Below are positions 1 to 8,592 of a DNA stretch of 64,000 nucleotides, piece by piece (position 1 is the stretch's first letter; each line of letters opens with the position of its first letter). Origin of the DNA: JABAAI01 sp965261955 (GTDB lineage: Bacteria > Spirochaetota > Leptospiria > Leptospirales > Leptonemataceae); the NCBI GenBank assembly GCA_965261955.1, contig CBDHEM010000071.1, positions 434,001 through 498,000 of the forward strand. Reading direction: 5' to 3'. A program made the translations under genes and the position numbers. The notes below the pieces were generated by a model. The model saw only the letters and a list, made by a program, of their open reading frames with translations. It did not search any database and had not been told where the DNA came from.

Positions 1-284
1 CGAAACAATTCCTTTCCCATTGCATCCCAACGTCCAGATTTTTGCCAAAGCTCTGCTGGAGTAAGTATAGAGGTTTGAAATTCTAGAGCTCCTATATTAT
101 TCATTTCTTCGCGAACAACAGATTCGATTTTACGAAAGATACGGAGCCCCATGGGTAAGAAATGGTATAAACCTGTACCAAGTTTTTGAACGAGTCCTGC
201 TCGTAGCATAAGGCGATGAGATGCTACCACTGCATCTTTTGGATCTTCTCGTAAAGTATGTACTATTGTCTGGTTTGCTCGCAT
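1..284 (-). CDS. proS: Prolyl-tRNA synthetase, N-terminal part (truncated by window edge)
   Basis: Partial gene; the rest lies before the window. The translated first 94 residues contain the ProRS N-terminal signature: ASHRLMLRAGLVQKLGTGLY, then LPMGLRIFRKIESVVREEM, then the class II motif 1 region with LTPAELWQKSGRWDAMG. The enzyme attaches proline to tRNA-Pro in the cytosol. The start is ATG at 284, because an in-frame TAA lies three codons upstream. No strong Shine-Dalgarno sequence is seen. It is divergent from sucC, with a roughly 100-bp shared upstream region. The family assignment is firm; the editing domain and C terminus cannot be seen. Confidence 0.9.
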   Translation of the reverse strand, partial: MRANQTIVHTLREDPKDAVVASHRLMLRAGLVQKLGTGLYHFLPMGLRIFRKIESVVREEMNNIGALEFQTSILTPAELWQKSGRWDAMGKELF

Positions 285-385
285 AATTTCTTAATTAGAT
301 TTGAATAAACCTATAAAATCAAAGCACTCCTTAATGTAAAAAGTTATTTTCACTTTAATCGTTTATTAAAACATGGATATTCTTT

Positions 386-1600
386 ATGAAATTGCACGAA
401 TACCAAGCGAAACAACTTTTACGAAAACATGGAGTTCAGGTTCCCGATGGGATGGTTGTTTATGATATAAAGGATATAGCTAAAGCTTATAATGAGCTTG
501 CTTCAAATATTGTTGCTGTCAAATCACAGATTCATGCAGGTGGGCGCGGTAAAGGAATAGTTTATGATGGCCCTATACCAGAAAAAGCTAAGAAGATAAT
601 GGATGGTGGTGTGAAAATCGCAAAGAGTCAGCAAGAAGCTCAAGAATATGGGGAAGCCTTGTTAGGAAATCATCTTCATACAATACAAACTGCTGGGATA
701 GCTAAAAAGGTTTCTTGTGTATATTTTGAAAAAGGTACGGATATAAAAAAAGAATTTTATTTGAGTCTTTTATTAGATCGAACTTTGCAGTGCCCTATTT
801 TTGTTGTGTCGCAAGAAGGAGGTATGGAAATTGAGTATGTAGCTGATAAAAGTCCAGAAAAAATACACAAATTTCCTATTCATCCTAGTTTAGGCCTACA
901 GGCTTGGCAAATTCGCGAAATTCTTTTTTCTCTAGGGCTTTCAAAAGAAAGTATGAAACAAGGAAGTGTCTTTATAAAAAAGCTATGGAATGCCTACATA
1001 GAAGAAGATGCGTCTATGCTTGAGATCAATCCTCTTGTTATAAATGGAGAGGAAGAATTAATTGCACTAGACTGTAAAATGGATTTAGATGATAATGCCC
1101 TCTTTCGACACAAGGAAAATGCCTCATTACGAGACAAAGAAGAGGAAGATGCTTTAGAGGTCCGTGCTTCGGAATATAATCTCAATTATATACGTTTGGA
1201 TGGCAATGTGGGTTGTATGGTTAATGGTGCGGGTCTTGCTATGGCAACAATGGATATAGTCAAAATAGCTGGTGCTGAGCCTGCGAATTTTCTGGACGTG
1301 GGTGGTGGTGCCAATGTAGAGACTGTTTCTAATGGCTTTCGTATTATTTTGGAAGACCCTAAGGTTAAAGCTGTTTTCGTGAATATCTTTGGTGGAATTG
1401 TACAGTGTGATCGTGTGGCTAATGGAATTGTGGAAGCAGCTAAGAATGTAAATATTCGCGTTCCACTTGTGGTACGGCTACAGGGCACAAATGCTGTTCA
1501 AGCCAGGAATATTTTAGCAGAATCTGGAATCAATTTACTTGTAGCAGAAACACTTCAAGAAGGAGCAGAAAAGGTTGCACAGGTACTCACAAAGGCCTAA
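386..1600 (+). CDS. sucC: Succinyl-CoA synthetase (ADP-forming) beta subunit
   Basis: 404 residues, slightly longer than the usual 386-400. The N-terminal ATP-grasp domain begins MKLHEYQAKQLLRKHGV and carries the nucleotide-binding segment KSQIHAGGRGKG (Lys46, Gly52-Gly54). The C-terminal CoA-ligase domain has FLDVGGGANVETV and NIFGGIVQCDRVANGI. With SucD it converts succinyl-CoA to succinate with formation of ATP (or GTP), a TCA cycle step in the cytosol. sucD follows after 13 bp, so the two are almost certainly one transcript. The ATG at 386 is preferred because the family starts MKLHEYQ; the ATG at 373 is out of frame. Confidence 0.96.
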   Translation: MKLHEYQAKQLLRKHGVQVPDGMVVYDIKDIAKAYNELASNIVAVKSQIHAGGRGKGIVYDGPIPEKAKKIMDGGVKIAKSQQEAQEYGEALLGNHLHTIQTAGIAKKVSCVYFEKGTDIKKEFYLSLLLDRTLQCPIFVVSQEGGMEIEYVADKSPEKIHKFPIHPSLGLQAWQIREILFSLGLSKESMKQGSVFIKKLWNAYIEEDASMLEINPLVINGEEELIALDCKMDLDDNALFRHKENASLRDKEEEDALEVRASEYNLNYIRLDGNVGCMVNGAGLAMATMDIVKIAGAEPANFLDVGGGANVETVSNGFRIILEDPKVKAVFVNIFGGIVQCDRVANGIVEAAKNVNIRVPLVVRLQGTNAVQARNILAESGINLLVAETLQEGAEKVAQVLTKA

Positions 1601-1613
1601 TCTAAGAATAAAT

Positions 1614-2483
1614 ATGTCTGTACTCATTGATAAAAAAACGCGTGTAATTGTACAAGGGATCACGGGAAAAGAAGGTGGTTTCCATACTTCTCAAATGCTA
1701 GATTACGGCACTAACGTTGTTGCCGGAGTGACGCCTAGTAAAGGAGGACAAAAAAGTGAACATGGGATTCCTATTTATAATACTTTAAAAGAAGCTGTTA
1801 CCCAAGAAGAAGGCAATGCTAGTGTTATTTTTGTACCCCCAGCTTTTGCTGCAGATGCTATTTTAGAAGCCGTTGCTAGTGGTTTACCTTTGTGTATCTG
1901 TATCACAGAAGGCATACCAATTATGGACATGGCTAGGGTCTGGACAGTTTTAAAGAATAGTTCGACTAGACTGATTGGTCCGAATTGCCCGGGGATCATT
2001 AGTCCCGGGAAAGCAAAAATTGGTATCATGCCTGGTTTCATTCATAAACCAGGTAATATTGGTGTAGTATCCCGCTCTGGTACACTTACTTATGAGGCTG
2101 TGTTTCAACTTACAGAAGTAGGATTAGGTCAAAGTACATGTATTGGCATTGGCGGTGATCCTGTTATAGGTACGAGTCATAAAGATGCGATTACTTTGCT
2201 GAATGCGGACCTCGATACAGAAGGAATTGTAATGATTGGTGAAATTGGTGGTACGGATGAAGAGGAAGCGGCTCTATGGTGTAAAAAAAACGTCAAAAAA
2301 CCAGTTGTTGGTTTTATAGCGGGTCAAACAGCTCCTCCAGGGAAGAGAATGGGTCATGCCGGTGCTATTATAAGTGGTGGGAAAGGTACTGCTCAATCCA
2401 AAATGGATGCAATGAATCATGCTGGTATTGCTGTTGTTAGCTCTCCAGCTGAGATAGGTGCCAAAATGAAAACCCTTCTATAA
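1614..2483 (+). CDS. sucD: Succinyl-CoA synthetase alpha subunit
   Basis: 289 residues from the ATG at 1614, the same length as E. coli SucD. The longer frame from 1575 overlaps sucC and is not supported by the family N terminus (MSVLIDKKTRVIVQGITG). The CoA-binding Rossmann part includes GKEGGFHTSQMLDYG. GPNCPGIISPG and the phosphohistidine motif GHAGAI (His about residue 248) are present. It carries the phosphorylated histidine of the succinyl-CoA synthetase heterodimer or heterotetramer. It lies 13 bp after sucC; the next gene starts about 115 bp on. No sdh or sucB gene is nearby. Confidence 0.96.
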   Translation: MSVLIDKKTRVIVQGITGKEGGFHTSQMLDYGTNVVAGVTPSKGGQKSEHGIPIYNTLKEAVTQEEGNASVIFVPPAFAADAILEAVASGLPLCICITEGIPIMDMARVWTVLKNSSTRLIGPNCPGIISPGKAKIGIMPGFIHKPGNIGVVSRSGTLTYEAVFQLTEVGLGQSTCIGIGGDPVIGTSHKDAITLLNADLDTEGIVMIGEIGGTDEEEAALWCKKNVKKPVVGFIAGQTAPPGKRMGHAGAIISGGKGTAQSKMDAMNHAGIAVVSSPAEIGAKMKTLL

Positions 2484-2598
2484 CTTTTTTGTTATACTAA
2501 AAAAAATACTCCTTTCTAATTTGGGATGGCTCTATTCTTTATGAGACTATCTTCATTTTTCTGAAGTAACATCCTATTTATTTTTGTTTCATTATTTT

Positions 2599-3627
2599 AT
2601 GTATCCTCTTCCTCTGAGAAATAAAAAGCGAAAGGTTTGGTTACCTGTTTTTCTATCTTGTGCTTTATTTTTAGTCATAGCTTGGGTTTATGCTTATTTT
2701 CCACAGCTTTCATTTTACTTTATAACAAATGCATTTGCACGACTAGAAAAACATACAGAAAAACTTGAAGTACGTCTTCTCTCTTTGAATGAAGAGCCAT
2801 ACGATACACTTGAGTCAATTGAACAGGTTAGAAAATTAGCTAAATTAACACAGAAAAATAATCCTACAAATGCGTTATCCCATTATTATGAAGGCCTATT
2901 TTTTTTTTACGAATTGTATCTATTGTTGCCACTAGATGATCAAATTTCTCTTATGGAGCTCACGGGGCGAGGATTTTTGCCACAGCAAATAGAATTTTCA
3001 CGTATAGCTAAAAAGTCGATTCTCCCTCTTACAAAGAAAGTGATCCTTTCTATGCGTAGAGCTTTAGCCATTCAGCCTGATTTTTTTCATAAAAAAAAAG
3101 CTGAACTCAGTTTAAGTTATGCTACGCTCCTCTATACTGGCCGCACAGATTTACGAGACTTTCGAAGAATACAAGAAACGGAAAAAATAGAACTTCCTCC
3201 CTTTTGGGCTAAATACCGAGAGTGGCTTAGTATTGTATTTTATTGTCAGTTAGGGAAGAACAATGAGCTTTTTAATCTCATAGGTAGGTACCCGTTCCCA
3301 GTAAAGAAAAATCAAAACAAAAAAGAGACAAATGGAGCGCTACAACTGAGACCCACCATCGCAAATCTTATTTTAAGTCATGGATACTATGGAGCTAGAG
3401 ATTATATTCGTTCCTTAAAGTATGCACGTAGGGCAAATTCATTAGCAGAGGGTTCTACAAAAATTCAGGCTGAAGCTTTTCGTATGGAGGCAGAGATATT
3501 TTATGTACAAAAGGGAGAAAAACAGGCACAAAAATATTTTGAAAGAGCTTATTTAGCCAGTGAAAAAAAGGATGTTTTTATACAAGATAGAATCAAAGAA
3601 CTTTATCCTTCGTTAAAAGAAGATTAG
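2599..3627 (+). CDS. Membrane-anchored TPR-like protein of unknown function
   Basis: About 342 residues from ATG 2599; an in-frame TTG at 2584 would add five residues. A basic N terminus (RNKKRKVW) precedes one hydrophobic segment at about residues 13-35, so it is probably an inner-membrane anchor with the rest soluble. The remainder is helix-rich, with TPR-like pairs, for example ALSHYYEGLFFFYELY, SLKYARRANSLAEGST and QAEAFRMEAEIFYVQKGEKQAQKYFERAYLAS near the C terminus. I do not recognise a named family. It is 115 bp downstream of sucD on the same strand and convergent with fmt. TPR assignment is by pattern only. Confidence 0.6.
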   Translation: MYPLPLRNKKRKVWLPVFLSCALFLVIAWVYAYFPQLSFYFITNAFARLEKHTEKLEVRLLSLNEEPYDTLESIEQVRKLAKLTQKNNPTNALSHYYEGLFFFYELYLLLPLDDQISLMELTGRGFLPQQIEFSRIAKKSILPLTKKVILSMRRALAIQPDFFHKKKAELSLSYATLLYTGRTDLRDFRRIQETEKIELPPFWAKYREWLSIVFYCQLGKNNELFNLIGRYPFPVKKNQNKKETNGALQLRPTIANLILSHGYYGARDYIRSLKYARRANSLAEGSTKIQAEAFRMEAEIFYVQKGEKQAQKYFERAYLASEKKDVFIQDRIKELYPSLKED

Positions 3628-3790
3628 CTTCATTATATTTTTTATGATTGTGGTGATTTCCTCTGTTTTGCTCACGATAAAAAGATAAAAACAATACTAG
3701 TAAACTATCTATTATACGAGATTACATTTTACTCAGCTTCGTTCGCAATTTTTACTCTGAGATTATAAATTAAAAATATCACACAAATAT

Positions 3791-4801
3791 TCAGTTTAGT
3801 ATGATCACTTCTTTTTGCCGATAGCCATTCAAAAATTCTTCGGCTGTAACACGCTTACGATTTTCTAATTGGAGTTCTAGAATTGAGAGTATAGAATCAC
3901 AAGTTTTGACCCAGATTTCTTTTTGGTCTGCGTTAGGGGATGGCCCAAAAGTACCGGGTGATGCTTTTAACCAAACATTAGGTAACTGCATACCCGTAGA
4001 TAAGAGGGCTGTGCGATATATTTTCATCCGTTTTTTTTCCAAAAAACTCCAAGCAATGGGCTCTGGATTATATGCGCGAATAAGATTATGAATATCTTTC
4101 GCGAAGATATTCCAAGAGATGTGAGCTGCTTCTTTATTGATTTTTTTACAATACGTAGCTTCTTTTTCATTTTGTGGTTCAGCTGATAAATTTGGGAAAC
4201 CTTTGTTCATTTTTTCTAGTGTTTTGATTACAAGCTTTATACCATCTGGTAAAATACGGCCTGTCAATTCTCCACAACTTTCGTTTGGATGTATATAAAT
4301 TTCTTTTGAATCAATCACATCTCCAGCATCAAGTTTTTCAGTAATATATTGCAAGCTCCAGCCTGTTTTCATTTCACCTTTTAAAATAACCGTCTGAAGA
4401 GGAGATGCTCCGCGCCAATTTGGTAATAAGGAGGCATGTAGATTTATAGAACCCAATTTTAAATTCGATTCTTTGTATGGTATCTCAAATATTTCTGATG
4501 GTAAAATCTTACCATAAGCAAAAATGATAAATATATCTGCTTGTAGTCTTTTTAGAGTCGAAATGAAAGCCTCTTCTTTAAGATCTTCCGGGCGAAAAAG
4601 AAAAGGCATCTGAGCATTTTGATTTTTTTTGTGATAGTCTAATAAAAATTGAGAAACGGCTGTTGGTTTCAATTCTTTTGATCGTTTGATTCTTTTATCA
4701 GGATTAGAAACAACAAAAACAATTTCGCTAAAACTAGTTTCGAGTAATTGCTTTAATAAGCATGCTGAGATGCTTGGGCTTCCAAAATATCCTACTCGCA
4801 T
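3791..4801 (-). CDS. fmt: Methionyl-tRNA formyltransferase
   Basis: 336 residues from ATG 4801 (MRVGYFGSPSIS, the usual family start); the open frame continues 18 codons upstream but those do not match the family. It transfers formyl from 10-formyl-THF to Met-tRNAi for translation initiation. Visible catalytic residues: Asn and His of INLHASLLPNWRGA at about residues 120-122, and the Asp of LDAGD. The C-terminal OB-like tRNA-binding domain has the expected HNLIRAYNPEPIAW segment. It lies downstream of purL on the same strand with a gap of about 105 bp. No peptide deformylase gene (def), its usual partner, is adjacent. Confidence 0.94.
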   Translation of the reverse strand: MRVGYFGSPSISACLLKQLLETSFSEIVFVVSNPDKRIKRSKELKPTAVSQFLLDYHKKNQNAQMPFLFRPEDLKEEAFISTLKRLQADIFIIFAYGKILPSEIFEIPYKESNLKLGSINLHASLLPNWRGASPLQTVILKGEMKTGWSLQYITEKLDAGDVIDSKEIYIHPNESCGELTGRILPDGIKLVIKTLEKMNKGFPNLSAEPQNEKEATYCKKINKEAAHISWNIFAKDIHNLIRAYNPEPIAWSFLEKKRMKIYRTALLSTGMQLPNVWLKASPGTFGPSPNADQKEIWVKTCDSILSILELQLENRKRVTAEEFLNGYRQKEVIILN

Positions 4802-4906
4802 AATTGATGACTGAAATAAAAAAATTATAACGGAAGCAAGCGTCCATATATCCATACAATAAAATTTTTATGATTCAGCATTCTCTTCTGAAAATTTTGT
4901 TGTATA

Positions 4907-7174
4907 TTAAAATATTTTTGATAGGCCCTTTTCATAAATACTAGAGCAACTTTCTTTCGAGACTTGAAATAATCCAAAGTCTAATTCTGAATTATCTGTG
5001 GTTTTCCCTATTATCTCAATGGGTAGGTTCTTTTTTTGAGCTAATTTTTCAATTAATATTTGTTTCTCTGTATAAGCTGCTAATACGACACATCCATTTG
5101 TTTCTCCAAAGAAAAATTGATCTAATTTTTGTGTTTTTTCTATTTCTAAGCAAGAAATTTTTTCTTCGATTATATTTTTTTCTAAAGAAAATCCTATATT
5201 TTTTGTGGGTGTATGATGATTGCTTGCACGAAAGAGAGCAAGTGCAAGCCCCCCAAGAGATAAATCACAAGCCGACGTGAGTAATTTATATTGGGCCGCT
5301 TCCGTTAAAAATTCAATTAAATTTTTTTCATTTTTCAAATTGATAGTCGGTGGCTGTCCCTCCATTCTGTTATGTACATGATGGAGATATTCACTAGCCC
5401 CTAATGTAGGTGAAAAATTTCCTAACAAATAAATGACATGGTTGGGAGACAAGAAAAAAGGTTCGATAAGATAGTCTATATCATCTAGGATCCCAATCAT
5501 TCCAATCGTTGGGGTAGGAAGTATCGGCCCTTCTTGGCTTTCATTATAAAAAGAAACATTGCCTCCAGTGACAGGAATACCTAGAGCTTTACAAGCCTCT
5601 TTCATACCACGAATGCAATGATAAAAAATATAATAGTTTTCTGGGATATGGGGATTAGCAAAATTTAGACAATTTGTAATACCAATGGGTTTGGCTCCAC
5701 ACACAGCTACATTGCGAGCACTTTCACAAACAGCACTAGCCGTACCAACATATGGATTTAGAAAAACATAACGGGAATTGCAATCTGTTGCAACTGCAAT
5801 TCCTTTATTTGTACCGGGTATGCGAGCTAAACCACCCTGTCCTCCTGGACCAATAACACGAGATAAACCAACTTCACTATCATATTGCTCATAAAGGGGA
5901 CGACGAGAACACAAATTGGGAGATGAGAGAAGTTCTAAAAAAATAGTCGCAAGATCTTTTCGACTAGATGCTTTTTCTATTGTGACAAATGGTCGTATTT
6001 TTTTTAGATAACTTGGTTTACTTTTTTCTCGTTTATAACGAGGAGCTCCTCCACCTAAAACTAAAGATTCAGCCGGAAGTTCTGCGTGTAATTTATTATG
6101 ATGAAAAATACGTAGCATACCATCTCTAGTCACCTTACCGATTTCCACAGCTGAGAGACCCCAATTCGAAAAGATATCGACTAGCTCTTGCTCTCTTCCT
6201 TTAGTCACTACCACAAGCATACGCTCTTGGGATTCTGACAGCATGATTTCATAGGCATTCATTCCTTTTTCTCGTAAGGGAACAAAATCTAGATTCAATT
6301 CCATCCCAAGTTTTCCTCGAGCACTCATTTCTGCAGAAGAACAACTCAAACCTGCTGCTCCCATATCCTGTATAGCGATAACAGCATCTCCTTTAAGAAC
6401 TTCTAGTGTTGCCTCCATAAGAAGCTTTTCCATAAAAGGGTCTCCAACTTGTACAGCACTTCTCTTTTCTTCGCTTTCTTCGCTTAGATCTTGACTGGCA
6501 AAAGAAGCTCCTTGAACTCCATCTCGTCCTGTACTAGCTCCAACTATAAAGACTGGATTACCAATACCTTTGGACTGTGCAAACGATAAGTCCTCATGCT
6601 TAGCAATACCAACCACCATCGCATTCACTAGACAATTGCGTGAAAAACTATTATCAAAAAAAACTTCTCCCCCCATAACAGGTATACCCAAGCTATTTCC
6701 ATAATCTCCGATACCTTTTACTGCTTGTGTTAGTAAATGGCGACTATGAGCTTCACTTGGTAAACCAAAACGCAAAGAATTTAAAGAACATAAAGGACGG
6801 GCACCCATTGTGAAAATATCACGCATAATGCCACCAACACCAGTTGCTGCTCCTTGATAGGGCTCAATAGCTGTAGGATGGTTATGGCTTTCAATTTTAA
6901 AGACAACGGCCAGACCGTCACCTATATCCAACGCTCCTGCGTTTTCTTCTCCAGCTTGTGTTAGATTTTTTTTTGATCGAGTCGGAAGTGTTTTCAATAG
7001 GAGAATAGAATTTTTATATGAGCAATGTTCAGACCATAAGGCAGAATAAATACCAAGCTCGGTAAAAGTCGGTGTTCGTCCTAGAAAATCACATATATTT
7101 TTATATTCTTCATGTGTAAGTCCTTGCTCTTCTGCATTTTTGAAACTAATTTTTTTTTCTAATATACTTTCCAT
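4907..7174 (-). CDS. purL: Phosphoribosylformylglycinamidine synthase subunit PurL (small type)
   Basis: 755 residues, the size of the small PurL that works with separate PurQ and PurS, not the about 1300-residue fused enzyme. It converts FGAR to FGAM in purine synthesis. Motifs: SALWSEHCSYKNS, KIESHNHPTAIEPYQGA with GVGGIMRDIFTMGARP, and the second-half nucleotide-binding segment GGLARIPGTNKGIAVATDCN. CGAKPIGITNCLNFANP and TGGNVSFYNES are also typical. The start is ATG 7174, about 10 bp after a hairpin plus T-run that ends the pdxJ transcript. purQ and purS are not in the window. Confidence 0.95.
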   Translation of the reverse strand: MESILEKKISFKNAEEQGLTHEEYKNICDFLGRTPTFTELGIYSALWSEHCSYKNSILLLKTLPTRSKKNLTQAGEENAGALDIGDGLAVVFKIESHNHPTAIEPYQGAATGVGGIMRDIFTMGARPLCSLNSLRFGLPSEAHSRHLLTQAVKGIGDYGNSLGIPVMGGEVFFDNSFSRNCLVNAMVVGIAKHEDLSFAQSKGIGNPVFIVGASTGRDGVQGASFASQDLSEESEEKRSAVQVGDPFMEKLLMEATLEVLKGDAVIAIQDMGAAGLSCSSAEMSARGKLGMELNLDFVPLREKGMNAYEIMLSESQERMLVVVTKGREQELVDIFSNWGLSAVEIGKVTRDGMLRIFHHNKLHAELPAESLVLGGGAPRYKREKSKPSYLKKIRPFVTIEKASSRKDLATIFLELLSSPNLCSRRPLYEQYDSEVGLSRVIGPGGQGGLARIPGTNKGIAVATDCNSRYVFLNPYVGTASAVCESARNVAVCGAKPIGITNCLNFANPHIPENYYIFYHCIRGMKEACKALGIPVTGGNVSFYNESQEGPILPTPTIGMIGILDDIDYLIEPFFLSPNHVIYLLGNFSPTLGASEYLHHVHNRMEGQPPTINLKNEKNLIEFLTEAAQYKLLTSACDLSLGGLALALFRASNHHTPTKNIGFSLEKNIIEEKISCLEIEKTQKLDQFFFGETNGCVVLAAYTEKQILIEKLAQKKNLPIEIIGKTTDNSELDFGLFQVSKESCSSIYEKGLSKIF

Positions 7175-7184
7175 AAATAAAAAA

Positions 7185-7217
7185 ATAAAAAGAAAATAGT
7201 ACTGGGCCTACCCAGTA
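7185..7217 (-). terminator. Putative intrinsic terminator after pdxJ
   Basis: A perfect 7-bp stem (TACTGGG / CCCAGTA) with a 4-nt loop at 7200-7217 is followed on the minus strand by a T-rich stretch (TATTTTCTTTTTATTTTTTT). It sits between pdxJ (ends 7285) and the purL start (7174), so it would end the pdxJ transcript just before purL. Because purL begins about 10 bp after the T-run, it could also act as a leader attenuator. Confidence 0.55.
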
Positions 7218-7284
7218 GACAAGGTTACTCTTTGCTTTTATGAGACAAGTTGTAATTTTAGAATGTGTGCTTGAAAAAGAATGT

Positions 7285-8058
7285 TTAGTTTGGTGATAAA
7301 CAGACTAAATACTCTTTTACTGTTTTTTCTAACCCCCAAAAAATAGAATCGCAAATCAAAGCATGCCCAATTGAAACTTCGATAATTTCAGGAATATGCT
7401 CTACAAGAAAATGCAAATTGTAACGATCTAAGTCATGCCCTGCGTTAATTCCAAAACCTATTTTATTGGCTACTTGAGCTGAAGCAATATAAGTATTTGT
7501 TGTTTCTTCCATTTCTTTTTTCATTTCTTTTTTCATTTTTTCTTCCCCAGCATGCTTAGAAAAAGATTTGGCAAAGTTTTCAGTGTAAAGCTCAATTCTA
7601 TCCACTCCAGTATTTCCTATTTGCAAAATCCATTCTGGTTTTGGGTCCATAAATAAACTAACGCGAGACTCTTTTTTTTTAATTTTTTTGATAATAGGTT
7701 TTAATTTTTCTATATTTTCTGGTTTCCAACCATGGTCCGAAGTAGATTGTTCAGGCTTATCAGGAACTAGCGTACATTGAGTTGGGCATACTTTTTCTAT
7801 CAAATCCAAATACGCCCCTTCAAAGGGGTTTCCTTCTACATTAAATTCTTTTTGTGGAAATTCATTCTGTAAGAGTTCTGCTATAGATAGTACATCTTGG
7901 TAGCGAATATGTCTTTGATCTGGTCGAGGATGCACAGTGATACCATGAGCTCCTGCTTCTAGCACTATACGCACCGCATCTTGAATTTTTGGGATATTAC
8001 CTGAGCGGGCATTTCGCAATAATGCTATTTTATTCAGATTTACACTAAGGTTTGTCAT
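7285..8058 (-). CDS. pdxJ: Pyridoxine 5'-phosphate synthase
   Basis: 257 residues (E. coli 243). It condenses 1-deoxyxylulose 5-phosphate with 3-amino-2-oxopropyl phosphate to pyridoxine 5'-phosphate. Motifs: SVNLNKIALLRNARSG at the N terminus, GAHGITVHPRPDQRHI with the catalytic His/Arg region, FNVEGNP, and the C-terminal phosphate site GFGINAGHDL and EVSIGHALICDSIFWGL. A lysine/glutamate/methionine-rich insertion (EEKMKKEMKKEMEETTN) at about residue 170 is unusual and repeats a short unit at DNA level. The gene stands alone, with a terminator downstream and 126 bp separating it from the DUF4399 gene. Confidence 0.94.
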   Translation of the reverse strand: MTNLSVNLNKIALLRNARSGNIPKIQDAVRIVLEAGAHGITVHPRPDQRHIRYQDVLSIAELLQNEFPQKEFNVEGNPFEGAYLDLIEKVCPTQCTLVPDKPEQSTSDHGWKPENIEKLKPIIKKIKKKESRVSLFMDPKPEWILQIGNTGVDRIELYTENFAKSFSKHAGEEKMKKEMKKEMEETTNTYIASAQVANKIGFGINAGHDLDRYNLHFLVEHIPEIIEVSIGHALICDSIFWGLEKTVKEYLVCLSPN

Positions 8059-8184
8059 AGTTAGACAATTTTTTCAGCGATCGTTAGCGTGATGAAAAGA
8101 AATATTTTATATTATCATTTTGCCTTATAACTGTAGTCAAAATAACTCACAGTCGATACAAAAATCTCGCCAAATGCTCCGCAA

Positions 8185-8592
8185 CTACTCAATCACATTG
8201 ATTTCAATTGTAGAAGAAAGTCGAGGCCCATACGAACGATGTATACCATCTGCAAATTGTAAAGTGATTTTATGTTTACCTAAAGATAACTTTAATTCTG
8301 TTTCCTTTTGGCCACCACCAAAATGAATATGTTTTTCATTGGTAGGGATAACTTGACCTTCAGGAAAAGGACCACGGTCAATTAAAATATGATGATGCCC
8401 TGTATTTTCTTTTAGTTCACCGGCAGGTGAAACTGTAATACCCTCCGCACCCATGATTACCTTGAACGGTGCTTTAAGCTGTGCTCCATTTTGGATATTT
8501 GAAAAGTAGACGCTAGCTTTTTTCGGGGCACAGGCACATAAGAACGATACAATGACACAAACAAAAGCCCAATATATATAATTTTTATTCAT
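8185..8592 (-). CDS. DUF4399-type putative lipoprotein
   Basis: 135 residues from ATG 8592. The start overlaps the thrS stop by 8 bp and has a GGAGG Shine-Dalgarno within the thrS 3' end, so translation is probably coupled. The signal peptide ends LCAC-APKK, a spirochaete-style lipobox. The mature part has the DUF4399 pattern: APFKVIMGAEGI, NTGHHHILID, then a GGGQKETEL strand and LADG-like QFADGIHRSYGP near the end. The family is periplasmic or outer-membrane associated, function unknown; the HHH cluster suggests possible metal binding, which is inference only. Confidence 0.75.
   Translation of the reverse strand: MNKNYIYWAFVCVIVSFLCACAPKKASVYFSNIQNGAQLKAPFKVIMGAEGITVSPAGELKENTGHHHILIDRGPFPEGQVIPTNEKHIHFGGGQKETELKLSLGKHKITLQFADGIHRSYGPRLSSTIEINVIE

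Noticed and set aside
1575..1613. Extended N terminus of sucD
   Set aside because: The extra 13 residues overlap sucC and do not fit the family; the start at 1614 gives the standard length.
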